The position numbers were made by a program, and so were the translations under genes. A DNA stretch of 64,000 nucleotides from Ruminococcus sp. HUN007 (GTDB lineage Bacteria; Bacillota; Clostridia; Oscillospirales; Ruminococcaceae). The first letter of the stretch is position 1; each line of letters begins with the position of its first letter. The notes below the pieces were generated by a model, which was not told the DNA's origin, did not search any database, and worked only from the letters and a program-made list of their open reading frames with translations. The stretch spans positions 2,826,001 through 2,890,000 of the forward strand of contig NZ_JOOA01000002.1 in the NCBI RefSeq assembly GCF_000712055.1, written 5' to 3'. This document shows, one piece after another, positions 26,585 to 35,852 of this stretch.

Positions 26585-26938
26585 ATGGATACAAAGGAAA
26601 AACTTGAAAAGATAGTTAAAGCCCTCGATTCAAAGAAGGCTGAAGATATAGAAGTACTCGGAATAAGAGATCTTACAGTGCTTTCCGACTACTTTGTAAT
26701 AGCAAACGGTACAAGTACGACTCACACAAGAACGCTTGCCGATGAAGTTGAGTATCAGCTTTCACAGTCCGGCATCGAACCTTCCGGAAAGGAAGGACAC
26801 AACGGTTCAAACTGGATCGTGCTTGATTATTCAGATATTATCGTTCATGTTTTCTACAAGGAAACAAGAGAGTTCTATCAGCTCGAAAGACTCTGGGCTG
26901 ACGGAGAACATCTCGACGTGGAAGAGTTATTAAAGTAA
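26585..26938 (+). CDS. rsfS: Ribosomal silencing factor RsfS
   Basis: 117 residues of the DUF143/RsfS family: ALDSKKAEDIEVLGI, then LSDYFVIANGTSTTH and NWIVLDYSDIIVHVF followed by YQLERLWADGE. RsfS binds L14 and blocks subunit joining during starvation. AAAGGAAAG precedes the ATG. It ends the nadD-yqeK-LCP-rsfS block; a terminator follows. Confidence 0.96.
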   Translation: MDTKEKLEKIVKALDSKKAEDIEVLGIRDLTVLSDYFVIANGTSTTHTRTLADEVEYQLSQSGIEPSGKEGHNGSNWIVLDYSDIIVHVFYKETREFYQLERLWADGEHLDVEELLK

Positions 26939-26943
26939 AGTTT

Positions 26944-26979
26944 AAGCCGCAGTTCCGGTAAAACCGGAACTGCGGTTTT
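26944..26979 (+). terminator. Terminator after rsfS
   Basis: A 15-bp stem (AAGCCGCAGTTCCGG / CCGGAACTGCGGTTT, nearly perfect) with a 5-nt loop and TTTT tail. Confidence 0.85.
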
Positions 26980-26984
26980 GAGGG

Positions 26985-27042
26985 GGACAGGGGCGGAGCC
27001 CCTCCTCCCGTCAGGGCATCACCTGCTTCGCCGGTGATGCCA
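26985..27042. repeat. Two GC-rich palindromes upstream of leuS
   Basis: GGGGCGGAGCCCC (about 26990-27003) and GGCATCACC / GGTGATGCC (about 27016-27041) fill the gap ahead of leuS. No T-box specifier or antiterminator is seen in this short gap. Confidence 0.4.
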
Positions 27043-27070
27043 AGGAATATTTATGTAAGGAGCTAACTCT

Positions 27071-29476
27071 ATGGGTAAATATGATTTTGCTGCCGTTGAA
27101 GCAAAATGGCAGAAATACTGGGAAGAAAAAGGAACTTTCAGGGCATCTGACGACTATTCAAAGCCAAAGTTCTACGGCCTTGTTGAATTCCCTTATCCGT
27201 CAGGCCACGGAATGCACGTAGGCCATATCAAGGCATATTCAGGCCTTGAAGTAGTAAGCAGAAAGAGACGTATGGAGGGCTACAACGTTCTTTTCCCTAT
27301 CGGATTTGACGCTTACGGACTTCCAACAGAAAATACAGCTATCAAGGATAACGTTCATCCGAGAATAGTAACAGACAGAAACATTGCAAAATTCACAGGT
27401 CAGCTCAAGAGCGTAGGTTTCTCATTTGACTGGTCAAGAGTTATAGATACGACGGAGGAAGGATACTACAAGTGGACACAGTGGATCTTCCTCAAGATGT
27501 TCGAAAACGGCCTTGTTTTCAGAGACAAGACAAACGTAAACTACTGCCCGAGCTGTAAGGTAGTTCTTTCAAACGAAGACTCACAGGGCGGCAAGTGTGA
27601 CGTATGCCACAGCGACATTATCCAGAAGACCAAGGAAGTATGGTACCTCCGCATCACAGAATATGCAGACAAGCTCCTCAAGGGACTCGAGGAAGTTGAC
27701 TACCTTCCGAACGTAAGACTCCAGCAGGAAAACTGGATCGGCAAGTCAACAGGTGCGTTTGTAAACTTTGACATAAAGGAAAATGATGAGAAGCTCCGCA
27801 TCTACACAACACGTCCGGATACCCTTTACGGTGTAACATTCATGGTAATCGCTCCGGAACATCCGATCATCCAGAAGTACCGCGACAGCATTAAGAACAT
27901 TGCAGAACTCGATGCCTATAAGGATGAATGTGCAAAGAAGAGCGAATTCGAGAGAACACAGCTCGTCAAGGACAAGACAGGTGTAAAGATCGACGGTCTT
28001 ACAGCTGTGAACCCAGTAACAAAGAAAGAGATCCCGATCTACATTTCCGACTACGTAATGATGGGCTACGGTACAGGTGCCATCATGGCAGTTCCTGCTC
28101 ACGATACACGTGACTACGACTTCGCAAAGAAGTTCGGCATCGATATAATCGAAGTAATAAAGGGCGGCGACATCACCAAGGAAGCCTACACAGGCGAAGG
28201 TGAACTTGTAAACTCAGGCGAGCTCAACGGCATTTCAAACAAGAAGGATGCTGTTGCAAAGGCAATAGAGATTCTTGAAAAGCTCGGCTGCGGCGAAAAG
28301 GGCGTTCAGTTCAAGATGAAGGACTGGGCATTCAACCGCCAGAGATACTGGGGTGAACCTATCCCGATAGTTCACTGCGAACACTGCGGCATGGTTCCTG
28401 TTCATTATGAGGAACTCCCGCTCAGACTTCCTCCTGTAGAAAACTTCGAACCAGGTACAGACGGCGAAAGCCCGCTTGCAAAGATCAGTGACTTCGTTAA
28501 GTGCAAGTGTCCTAAGTGCGGTAAGGACGCAAGAAGAGAAACTGATACAATGCCTCAGTGGGCAGGTTCATCATGGTACTTCCTCCGTTACTGCGATCCA
28601 AAGAACGATAACGAGTTTGCGTCACAGGAGGCACTTAAGTACTGGATGCCTGTTGACTGGTACAACGGCGGTATGGAACACGTTACACGTCATATGATCT
28701 ACAGCCGTTTCTGGCACAAGTTCCTCTATGACCTCGGTCTTGTTCCGACTTCGGAACCGTATGCAAAGAGAACTGCACAGGGCCTTATTCTCGGACCAGA
28801 CGGAGAAAAGATGTCCAAGTCAAGAGGAAACGTTATCGATCCTAACGACGTTGTTGCAGAATACGGCGCAGATGTTCTCAGACTTTACGTCCTCTTCATG
28901 GGCGACTACGAAAAGGCTGCTCCGTGGAGCGAGTCAAGCATCAAGGGATGCAAACGTTTCGAAGACAGGATCTGGGCTTTACAGGATATGATCACTGACG
29001 GCGATGAATACAGCGAAAAGCTCCGCAGTGCATTCCACAAGACAATAAAGAAGGTAAGCGAAGACATCGAAGCTATGAAGTTCAACACAGCCATAGCAGC
29101 AATGATGTCACTTATCAATGACATATACGCAGCAGGAAGCATAACAAAGGGCGAATTCGGTGCTCTGTGCACAATGCTCTATCCTTTTGCTCCTCACATA
29201 GCTGAAGAAATGTACAGCAGCGTTTTCGGAAAGATCCTCAGCGAACAGAGCTGGATCACATATGACGAAGCACTCTGCGTTGACGACTCAGTTGAAATTG
29301 TTCTCCAGATCAACGGCAAGGTACGTTCAAAGATCATGATCCCGGTCGGCACAGACAAGGATACAGCGTTTGAAATGGCACTTAAGGATGAGAAATTTGC
29401 CGAAGCAACAAGCGGAAAGAACATTGTTAAGCAGATATATGTACAAAACAAACTTGTGAATTTTGTTGTAAAATAA
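27071..29476 (+). CDS. leuS: Leucyl-tRNA synthetase
   Basis: 801 residues, typical for bacterial LeuRS. The class I signatures are HVGH at residues 49-52 (in YPSGHGMHVGHIKAY) and KMSKS at 580-584. The CP1 editing domain is present, with the threonine-rich TTRPDTLYGVTF and MAVPAHDTRDYDFAKKFG. A zinc-binding insert (CPSCK and CDVCHSD near residues 160-180) and a C-terminal anticodon-binding domain complete the enzyme. AAGGAG lies before the ATG. Codons here are strongly biased toward C-ending forms, as expected for a highly expressed gene. Confidence 0.98.
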   Translation: MGKYDFAAVEAKWQKYWEEKGTFRASDDYSKPKFYGLVEFPYPSGHGMHVGHIKAYSGLEVVSRKRRMEGYNVLFPIGFDAYGLPTENTAIKDNVHPRIVTDRNIAKFTGQLKSVGFSFDWSRVIDTTEEGYYKWTQWIFLKMFENGLVFRDKTNVNYCPSCKVVLSNEDSQGGKCDVCHSDIIQKTKEVWYLRITEYADKLLKGLEEVDYLPNVRLQQENWIGKSTGAFVNFDIKENDEKLRIYTTRPDTLYGVTFMVIAPEHPIIQKYRDSIKNIAELDAYKDECAKKSEFERTQLVKDKTGVKIDGLTAVNPVTKKEIPIYISDYVMMGYGTGAIMAVPAHDTRDYDFAKKFGIDIIEVIKGGDITKEAYTGEGELVNSGELNGISNKKDAVAKAIEILEKLGCGEKGVQFKMKDWAFNRQRYWGEPIPIVHCEHCGMVPVHYEELPLRLPPVENFEPGTDGESPLAKISDFVKCKCPKCGKDARRETDTMPQWAGSSWYFLRYCDPKNDNEFASQEALKYWMPVDWYNGGMEHVTRHMIYSRFWHKFLYDLGLVPTSEPYAKRTAQGLILGPDGEKMSKSRGNVIDPNDVVAEYGADVLRLYVLFMGDYEKAAPWSESSIKGCKRFEDRIWALQDMITDGDEYSEKLRSAFHKTIKKVSEDIEAMKFNTAIAAMMSLINDIYAAGSITKGEFGALCTMLYPFAPHIAEEMYSSVFGKILSEQSWITYDEALCVDDSVEIVLQINGKVRSKIMIPVGTDKDTAFEMALKDEKFAEATSGKNIVKQIYVQNKLVNFVVK

Positions 29477-29504
29477 CAAAATATCTCCGGAGATTATTTT
29501 CTAC

Positions 29505-29534
29505 TTGACAACACCGTGCCTGGTGTGCTAAAAT
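29505..29534 (+). promoter_or_regulatory. Promoter of rpsU
   Basis: TTGACA, an 18-nt spacer and TAAAAT, about 190 nt before the rpsU start, implying a long leader. Confidence 0.7.
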
Positions 29535-29626
29535 AAATTTATGTTATTCATACAGCTTATATTACTGCGGTCTGAATGACATGCGAATATACAGTGTGTC
29601 ACTCATGGTCACAGTTTTAGCTTATA

Positions 29627-29697
29627 ACAGAGGAGATAAAAAACAGATGACTGACATCTGATTCCGCAAGGTTTCAGATTTTAGCATAAACCTCTGT
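29627..29697 (+). promoter_or_regulatory. Possible structured rpsU leader element
   Basis: The leader has an outer pair ACAGAGG (29627-29633) / CCTCTGT (29691-29697) enclosing a hairpin CAGAT-GACTGAC-ATCTG (29644-29660). An alternative pair GGTTT (29670-29674) / AAACC (29688-29692) competes with the outer stem. The closing strand ends about 11 nt before the ribosome site, so switching could affect translation. No known family is recognised. Confidence 0.4.
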
Positions 29698-29722
29698 CTT
29701 TGTGGCAAAGGGAGGGAATAAA

Positions 29723-29896
29723 GTGGCAGAAGTTCGTGTTGGTAAAAACGAATCTTTAGAGACAGCACTCAAGCGCTTCAAGAGATCATGCGCTAAGGAT
29801 GGCGTTATAGCTGAAGTTCGTAAGAGAGAACACTACGAAAAGCCTTCGGTTAAGCGTAAGAAGAAGTCCGAAGCAGCTCGTAAGCGCAAGTATTGA
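29723..29896 (+). CDS. rpsU: 30S ribosomal protein bS21
   Basis: 57 residues from GTG 29723, 7 nt after GGGAGG; the open frame extends 7 codons upstream but through the ribosome site. The product [20 protein letters not shown] followed by a basic, Lys/Arg-rich C-terminus ([14 protein letters not shown]) is typical bS21, which helps mRNA binding at the 30S platform. Single-gene transcript with its own promoter and terminator. Confidence 0.96.
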   Translation: MAEVRVGKNESLETALKRFKRSCAKDGVIAEVRKREHYEKPSVKRKKKSEAARKRKY

Positions 29897-29927
29897 TAAA
29901 CAGTACATAAAACCAATTAAAAGAATT

Positions 29928-29960
29928 ATCCTTCAGGTTTTCCTGGAGGATATTTTTTTT
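29928..29960 (+). terminator. Terminator after rpsU
   Basis: A 10-bp stem ATCCTTCAGG / CCTGGAGGAT (one G-T pair), TTTT loop and a run of eight T. Confidence 0.85.
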
Positions 29961-30087
29961 ACTGAAAAAATCTGCGGCAGACCGTTTTTTCGTCTGTGTA
30001 CCCGTATTATAAAGTTCCTTTGTATAAAATGCTGTAATTGGACCTGTAAATTTGTAATGAAATCTTGTCTATTTTAAAATTCATTAC

Positions 30088-30116
30088 TTGAAATTCAGAT
30101 TAGTATAATGTATAAT
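30088..30116 (+). promoter_or_regulatory. Sigma-A-type promoter of the flagellar operon
   Basis: TTGAAA, a 17-nt spacer and TATAAT, 36 nt before flgB. No sigma-28 consensus (TAAA and GCCGATAA) is seen here, which fits an early, housekeeping-sigma-driven operon. Confidence 0.65.
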
Positions 30117-30151
30117 AAAATAATAAAATACTATTATTGGGGGGATAGACT

Positions 30152-30526
30152 GTGATTTTAGATTCATTTCAGTTCAAGGCAATGGAAAGCGGCATAAAGG
30201 CTATGTCTTTAAAGCAGCAGGTACATACTCAGAACATCGCAAATCTGGACACTCCGGACTACAAGGTCAAAACGTTTTCCTTCGGGAACACGCTGGAAGA
30301 CCAGATGAAACACAATACTAAAAAAGACAGTATAGAATATGATTTTGAGGCAAAGGTCGAAACAAAGGATAACGTTGAAGTACTTGTCGACGGAAACAAC
30401 GTTGACATTGAGAACGAAAATCTTGAACTCTACAGCGCGTACATCCAGCAGGCAGCAACTATCCAGAAGATGAATGCAGTAATTTCAGACTATCGTTACG
30501 TTCTTCAGAATGCAAGCTTCAAATAA
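30152..30526 (+). CDS. flgB: Flagellar proximal rod protein FlgB
   Basis: 124 residues from a GTG behind GGGGGG. The rod-protein N-terminus (SGIKAMSLKQQVHTQNIANLDTPDYK) carries the ANxxTPGY-like motif, and the C-terminus ends with the usual helical segment (AAATIQKM-type, YRYVLQNASFK). FlgB forms the base of the flagellar rod on the MS ring. First gene of the operon, followed after 12 nt by flgC. Confidence 0.95.
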   Translation: MILDSFQFKAMESGIKAMSLKQQVHTQNIANLDTPDYKVKTFSFGNTLEDQMKHNTKKDSIEYDFEAKVETKDNVEVLVDGNNVDIENENLELYSAYIQQAATIQKMNAVISDYRYVLQNASFK

Positions 30527-30538
30527 GGGGGTAAGTTT

Positions 30539-30964
30539 ATGGCTTTTCTGAATGCTTTGAACATAGTAGGTTCGGCTCTTACTGCTGAACGTTTCAGAAC
30601 AAACATAATCACACAGAACATTTCAAACCAGCTTGTTATCGGCAGAAACGGTGAAGATCCTTACCGCAGAAAGCAGGTAATATTCCAGACCCGTCCGCAG
30701 AGTTTTGACGAAACACTTTCACAGGTAAAGGGCGGCGGCGTAAGGGTGACACAGGTTGTTGAAAGTCAAGAGGATTTCAAGCCGGTTTATGACCCGACTC
30801 ATCCTGATGCGGATGAAGACGGATATATATACTATCCTAACGTTAACAACACGGAAGAACAGCTTGACCTTATGGAAGCAACAAGAGTGTACGAAGCAAA
30901 CGTAGCAGCACTCAGCGTTGTAAAGGCCATGGCATCAAAGGCTCTTGAAATAGGCAAGGGCTGA
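30539..30964 (+). CDS. flgC: Flagellar proximal rod protein FlgC
   Basis: 141 residues; AAGGGGGTAAG lies ahead of the ATG. N-terminal helix ALNIVGSALTAERFRTNIIT, then QNISNQLV in place of the usual ANxxT motif, the typical DPTHPDADEDGYIYYPNVN segment and a C-terminal helix EATRVYEANVAALSVVKAM. FlgC stacks on FlgB in the proximal rod. Confidence 0.95.
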   Translation: MAFLNALNIVGSALTAERFRTNIITQNISNQLVIGRNGEDPYRRKQVIFQTRPQSFDETLSQVKGGGVRVTQVVESQEDFKPVYDPTHPDADEDGYIYYPNVNNTEEQLDLMEATRVYEANVAALSVVKAMASKALEIGKG

Positions 30965-31011
30965 TCAGACAGAATTAAGGTCTGACAGGTACCGGAACTT
31001 AAGTTTCCGGC
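30964..31011. repeat. Hairpins in the flgC-fliE gap
   Basis: TCAGAC/GTCTGA (30965-30985) and CCGGAA/TTCCGG (30992-31010) lie back to back between the two genes. Similar inter-gene hairpins occur throughout this operon. Confidence 0.45.
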
Positions 31012-31055
31012 GTAACCGGATAAGTACAGTTTATGGATTTTAAGGGGAATGAAAA

Positions 31056-31379
31056 ATGATCAGAGAAGACTTTATTACTCCGCTTTCAGGCATGCAGGCG
31101 ATGAAACCGCTGCAGCCTATAGGTTCCGGAAAAACAAATGCCGGGAATGACGAAACGGGAATGTCATTCGGCGAAACGCTGCGTTCAAAGATCCAGAACG
31201 TAAAGGATCTGGAACAGAAGTCACTGGCCAGTGCCTATGACGTATCAATGGGCAACACTGAAGATATCGAAGGCGCCATGATAGATGCGACGAAGGCATC
31301 TGTAGCCATCGAAACAGCAGTCCAGGTAACAACAAGGGCAGTTAACGCCTACAAGGAAATTATTCAGATGCAGATCTGA
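31056..31379 (+). CDS. fliE: Flagellar hook-basal body protein FliE
   Basis: 107 residues; AAGGGGAATG precedes the ATG. The C-terminal half matches FliE: FGETLRSKIQNVKDLEQKS, DIEGAMIDATKASVAIETAV and the end VTTRAVNAYKEIIQMQI. FliE joins the MS ring to the rod. Confidence 0.93.
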   Translation: MIREDFITPLSGMQAMKPLQPIGSGKTNAGNDETGMSFGETLRSKIQNVKDLEQKSLASAYDVSMGNTEDIEGAMIDATKASVAIETAVQVTTRAVNAYKEIIQMQI

Positions 31380-31422
31380 CAGTGTTTTTTAGGAATTTTT
31401 AGTTTGGAGAATGATTTTATAA

Positions 31423-33036
31423 ATGAACGATAAATTGAAACCGGTACTTGATAAAGTAAAATCAGTCTGGGGAGGAATGTCGAAACGAATAAGGACACTT
31501 CTCATAGTCGGACTTTCGGTAATACTTGTCGGTTCCATAGCACTTGCGGTTGTTCTTAACATCGAATCGAAGAAATGGCTCGTTCTTTTTCCGGGCATGA
31601 CCACTGAAGAAGCTTCACAGGTTTACCTTGAACTCAAGAACATGGAAGTTGACACGAAGCTCAATTCCAAGGGTGAGATCGAAGTCAGAAAGGAAGAGTG
31701 GGACGACCTTGTTTACAGACTTGCTGAAAAGGGATACCCTCAGTCAGCACCGTCCTACGGAACATTCTTTGATAACCTCAAGATGACTATGAGTGAGTTC
31801 GAAAAGAAGCAGACACTTCGTTTTGAACTTCAGGACAGAATACAGACAACACTCAAGCGCATCGACGGCGTAAAGGGTGCCATTGTTACTATCAGTCTTC
31901 CGGAGAAGACCAACTACGTATGGAAGAAGGATGACGCAGACAAGGCAACAGCCAGCGTAATGCTGACACTCGATAATCCTGACAGATTCACTCCTGATCA
32001 GGTAAGTGCCATCAAGAATATTGTTGCGTACAGTGCGCAGCAGGTAAAACCGGAAGATGTTTCAGTCGTTAACGCCGCAACAGGCGTGGAACTTCTCGGA
32101 CTTGAAGAAGCTTCAAGTGATGTGTTCGATGACGAGACAAGAATGAATTATCTGAACATGATCAAGAACCAGTACGAGGAGAACGCAAGAAGGATCCTTG
32201 CTCCTATCTACGGTGAAGGCGAAGTTATCGCAGTAGCCTTTGTTGATATCGACTACGACAAGGTCAACGAGGAAGTAAAGGAATACCTTACAAATGAAGA
32301 AAACGAAGGTGTAAAGTCTGACCAGTACATCAGATACGAAGCTGACGGCGTGGTCGATCCGGGCGGAATAGTAGGCGAGGAAGACAATACCGACATTCCT
32401 AACTACGGAAACCTTGAGGATGATCTCAAGTCAACTGATACACCTGAATACGAAAGAAAAACAGAATGGGCTATCGGTTACATCCTCACACAGAAGGAAA
32501 AGGCACAGGGTGCTATTACCGATGCAAGCATATCTGTTGTTGTAACTACAGAAACAGGCCAGCTTACCGGTGCTGAACAGGAAAACATCATTCAGCTGGT
32601 AAGAAACGCTACAAATATTGATATTGAAAAGATCTCAGCGTCTGCAAGACTTGCAAATACGCTCGCAGTTCCTGAAGATGTTCCGGGAGTGGTTGATCCT
32701 GATTCACCGCTTGCGAAGCTTATCAACAGCCCGTGGTTCAAGTGGGCACTGCTTGCAGCAGCAGTTCTTCTTATTCTTATCATTACGTTCATTATTGTTG
32801 CGGTCAATAAGAGCGCAAAGAAGAAGATCGCACTTGCTGAAGCCGAGAATCTTGCACAGCTTGAAAGTATGAAGAAAGCCAATGAACAGGAGGCAGAAAA
32901 CTTCAAGAAAACTCTTGAACAGGCTGCCAAGGAACATTCTGAAACTTCAAATGCAACTGCAAACGAAGTCAAGGAATTCGCAAAGAAGAATCCTGAGATC
33001 GCTGCAGCACTTATACGTTCAATGATGAAAGGATAA
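31423..33036 (+). CDS. fliF: Flagellar MS-ring protein FliF
   Basis: 537 residues. Two membrane helices: about 22-44 (IRTLLIVGLSVILVGSIALA) and about 441-463 (LLAAAVLLILIITFIIVAV). Between them lie the ring-building motifs (WLVLFPGMTTEEASQVYLEL, RIQTTLKRIDGVKGAIVTIS). The C-terminal cytosolic tail ends VKEFAKKNPEIAAALIRSMM, the segment that in other FliF proteins binds the FliG N-domain. It is not fused to FliG, and the next gene is fliH, so the fliG slot is empty. Confidence 0.96.
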   Translation: MNDKLKPVLDKVKSVWGGMSKRIRTLLIVGLSVILVGSIALAVVLNIESKKWLVLFPGMTTEEASQVYLELKNMEVDTKLNSKGEIEVRKEEWDDLVYRLAEKGYPQSAPSYGTFFDNLKMTMSEFEKKQTLRFELQDRIQTTLKRIDGVKGAIVTISLPEKTNYVWKKDDADKATASVMLTLDNPDRFTPDQVSAIKNIVAYSAQQVKPEDVSVVNAATGVELLGLEEASSDVFDDETRMNYLNMIKNQYEENARRILAPIYGEGEVIAVAFVDIDYDKVNEEVKEYLTNEENEGVKSDQYIRYEADGVVDPGGIVGEEDNTDIPNYGNLEDDLKSTDTPEYERKTEWAIGYILTQKEKAQGAITDASISVVVTTETGQLTGAEQENIIQLVRNATNIDIEKISASARLANTLAVPEDVPGVVDPDSPLAKLINSPWFKWALLAAAVLLILIITFIIVAVNKSAKKKIALAEAENLAQLESMKKANEQEAENFKKTLEQAAKEHSETSNATANEVKEFAKKNPEIAAALIRSMMKG

Positions 33037-33050
33037 GGATGGGGACTTAA

Positions 33051-33938
33051 GTGAGCAAAATATTCAGATCAGAGGAAGTAGTAAAAATCGCTGAAGCGGT
33101 CATGATCCCTGACTGTGTTGTCAGAGTCGAGCCGCGTGAGCTTCCGGAGTCAACTCTTCTGGGCGTCAGCGATGATGATCTGCCGGCTTCCGGAGATATT
33201 ACCGACGGGGAAATGGAATCCGGTACGGAAACCGATCCTTCTGCTGATGACGAGGCAATGTCTGAAGATGCAAAAGCCTCGTATGAATCAGAATATGAAA
33301 AGCTTGAGATCGAGCGTGACGCTATAATAAAGCAGGCACAGTCGGAAGCAGCACAGATAATCGAGAATGCACGTGCAGAGGCGGCTCAGATACTTGAAGA
33401 TGCTGCCGAACAGGCTAAAAACGTTATGGCTTCCGCTATGGAAGACGGATATGCCGAGGGCGTCAGAACAAAACAGGAAGAGATCGAGAATTGTCTGCTT
33501 GAACTGAATCAGTCAGTTGCCGAACTTAAGATCAATCAGGAAGAATACTTTGATGATTACGCAGATGAACTCAGACTTACAGCTCTTGAAGTGGCTGAAA
33601 AGGTTCTTGCACAGAAACTTGAAGTTGACGAAAGAGTCATTATCCCGCTTGCAAGAAGTGCTGTCAAGACACTGAGGGAAGTTAACTGGATAAAAGTAGA
33701 AATCTCAGATAAAATGCGAAATGTGGCTGCGGAACTGGAAAAGGTCATAAGCGATGCAAAGCCTAACCAGCGTATCGAAGTGGAAGTCAGACGTGACGCT
33801 CCGGAAGGCACCTGTGTTGTAAGCACGGCCGAAGGCGTTATAGTTGCTTCAGTGCTTCAGCAGCTTCAGAACATACGTGAATATTTTGAGCATTACAAGG
33901 ACAGTGAGGAAAATGTATCAGAAACTCGATCATTCTAA
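33051..33938 (+). CDS. fliH: Flagellar assembly protein FliH
   Basis: 295 residues from GTG 33051 behind AGGATGGGG. FliH is the peripheral stalk and regulator of the FliI ATPase. An acidic low-complexity N-terminal region (about 40-80) precedes a long alanine-rich helix (QAQSEAAQIIENARAEAAQ), then a globular C-domain (LTALEVAEKVLAQKLEVDE ... VRRDAPEGTCVVSTAEG). It follows fliF directly and overlaps the start of fliI. Confidence 0.9.
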   Translation: MSKIFRSEEVVKIAEAVMIPDCVVRVEPRELPESTLLGVSDDDLPASGDITDGEMESGTETDPSADDEAMSEDAKASYESEYEKLEIERDAIIKQAQSEAAQIIENARAEAAQILEDAAEQAKNVMASAMEDGYAEGVRTKQEEIENCLLELNQSVAELKINQEEYFDDYADELRLTALEVAEKVLAQKLEVDERVIIPLARSAVKTLREVNWIKVEISDKMRNVAAELEKVISDAKPNQRIEVEVRRDAPEGTCVVSTAEGVIVASVLQQLQNIREYFEHYKDSEENVSETRSF

Positions 33939-35238
33939 GCTGCGCCGCAGCATGAGATCCACGAACTTCTACACTACTCTGGGTAAGATCGAACAGATAG
34001 TCGGAATGACTGTTGAAGCTTCCGGTATGTCCTGCAACATCGGCGATGTGTGCTCGATATCGACCAAGGGGAAGGAAAGGAAAAAGATCCTTTCGGAAGT
34101 CGTAGGTTTCAGAAACAACAAGGTGCTTTTAATGCCGTACGGTGATATAGACGGTATCGGCTACGGAAGTTTTGTTATCAACACCGGTGAGAAACTCAAG
34201 GTGAAAATGAGTGAGGATCTTATCGGAAGAACAATAGATGCGCTTGGTAATCCTATCGACGGCAAGGGGGAAATAAAATCTGATGTCTATTACGGCATTC
34301 AGGGGGCTCCTGCCAACCCGATGACCAGACCGCCTATTTTTGAACCGCTTGAGTTCGGCGTAAAGGCTATCGACGGTATGATAACCATAGGCAAGGGACA
34401 GAGAATGGGTATTTTCGCCGGAAGCGGTGTCGGAAAGTCCACTCTCATGGGCATGATAGCCCGTAACATCAAGGCAGACGTAAACGTTGTTGCCCTCATC
34501 GGCGAACGTGGACGTGAACTTAAGGAGTTTATAGACAGGGACCTCGGTCCTGAAGGTATCAAACGAAGTGTTCTCGTGGTAGCTACCTCAGACCAGCCTG
34601 CAATGCTCCGTTCAAAATGTGCCCAGACCGCAACTGCCATTGCAGAGTACTTCAAGGATCAGGGAAAAGACGTTCTTCTTATGATGGACTCCCTTACCCG
34701 TTTCTGTATGGCGGAACGTGAAATAGGACTCAGCGTAGGTGAACCGCCTATTGCAAGAGGGTATACACCTTCGATCTACGCTTCGCTTCCGAAGCTGCTT
34801 GAAAGGTGCGGAAATTTTGAGACAGGGTCTATAACAGGTATTTTTACGGTACTTGTTGAAGGTGATGACTCAAACGAACCTATTTCCGATACTGTGCGAG
34901 GAATTATCGACGGACATATAATGCTGTCGAGAAAGATCGCCATGAAAAACCACTATCCGGCCATTGACGTTCTGGCAAGTATAAGCCGACTCATGTCGAG
35001 CATTGCTACTCCGGAGCAGAAGAAAGCAGCCGGTACCATCAGAAAGATAATGTCACTGTATCAGGAAAATCAGGATCTTATATCTATAGGTGCCTATAAG
35101 ACGGGTACCAATCCTGATCTTGACTTAGCTATAAAAAAGATGGATTCTGTAAATAAGTTTCTTCAGCAGTCCGTGGATGAGAAATCCACTCTTGAGGGAG
35201 CGATAGAACAGATGATAGAAATTGCCGGAGCCAAATAA
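33913..35238 (+). CDS. fliI: Flagellum-specific ATPase FliI
   Basis: 441 residues from an ATG inside the 3' end of fliH with GTGAGGAA upstream; the longer frame is a shadow of fliH. FliI is the export-apparatus ATPase, related to F1 beta. Walker A: GIFAGSGVGKSTLMG; Walker B: DVLLMMDSLTRF; family signature PPIARGYTPSIYASLPKLLE. The N-terminal YTTLGKIEQIVGMTVEASG barrel is intact. Confidence 0.97.
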   Translation: MYQKLDHSKLRRSMRSTNFYTTLGKIEQIVGMTVEASGMSCNIGDVCSISTKGKERKKILSEVVGFRNNKVLLMPYGDIDGIGYGSFVINTGEKLKVKMSEDLIGRTIDALGNPIDGKGEIKSDVYYGIQGAPANPMTRPPIFEPLEFGVKAIDGMITIGKGQRMGIFAGSGVGKSTLMGMIARNIKADVNVVALIGERGRELKEFIDRDLGPEGIKRSVLVVATSDQPAMLRSKCAQTATAIAEYFKDQGKDVLLMMDSLTRFCMAEREIGLSVGEPPIARGYTPSIYASLPKLLERCGNFETGSITGIFTVLVEGDDSNEPISDTVRGIIDGHIMLSRKIAMKNHYPAIDVLASISRLMSSIATPEQKKAAGTIRKIMSLYQENQDLISIGAYKTGTNPDLDLAIKKMDSVNKFLQQSVDEKSTLEGAIEQMIEIAGAK

Positions 35239-35299
35239 TACGGCGCCGAAGGCATAAAACAGAGCCACAGGGGTTCTGATTCAAAAAGGAAGCGTATAT

Positions 35300-35770
35300 A
35301 TGAAAAAGTTTAATTTTACTTTACAGAAAATGCGCGAGTACAAAAAACAGATACTTGAAGGGGAAAAGGGATATCTCATGACGCTCTATTCGGAGTACAA
35401 CGCTCTTGAACAGAGATACGAAGACCTGAACGGTGAAATGAGAAATGTGTGCCTTGAAGCCTCGGACCAGATGAAGGTCGGTATAGGTGTAAGGGACATT
35501 CAGGTATATGAGATGAAAAAAGCCTCGATGCGCCGCGAACAGGCGCAGCTCAGGATCCAGATGAACGTTATGGAGTCATCTATCGAAAAACAGCGCAAGG
35601 TCGTTGTTCAGATGTCGCAGGAGGTTTCCGGACTTGACAAGCTGGAAGAAAAGCAGCGTGCCGAGTACAACTATCTTGTGAACAAGGAGAGTGAGCAGTC
35701 AATTGAGGAATTCCTTTCGTTCAAAATGTCGAAGGGGTCGGAAGACACCGTCGACTTTGACGGAATGTAA
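35300..35770 (+). CDS. fliJ: Flagellar export chaperone FliJ
   Basis: 156 residues, almost entirely coiled coil, beginning MKKFNFTLQKMREYKKQIL, the usual FliJ pattern of a short start followed by one long helical hairpin. FliJ sits in the FliI ring and links it to FlhA. Identified by position between fliI and fliK as much as by sequence. Confidence 0.85.
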   Translation: MKKFNFTLQKMREYKKQILEGEKGYLMTLYSEYNALEQRYEDLNGEMRNVCLEASDQMKVGIGVRDIQVYEMKKASMRREQAQLRIQMNVMESSIEKQRKVVVQMSQEVSGLDKLEEKQRAEYNYLVNKESEQSIEEFLSFKMSKGSEDTVDFDGM

Positions 35771-35852
35771 TTCAAATAGATGAAGCACCGGTGAAATCAG
35801 AATTTCGGACGGTGTTTCGCATGCTTTATTTTCATTGAAAGGGGGTTAAGCA

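Noticed and set aside
26940..27070. T-box riboswitch upstream of leuS
   Set aside because: The gap is only about 130 nt and is filled by the rsfS terminator and two palindromes; no specifier loop or antiterminator is seen.
31423..33036. FliF-FliG fusion to explain the missing fliG
   Set aside because: The protein has normal FliF length and ends in the usual FliG-binding tail; no FliG armadillo or torque domain is present.
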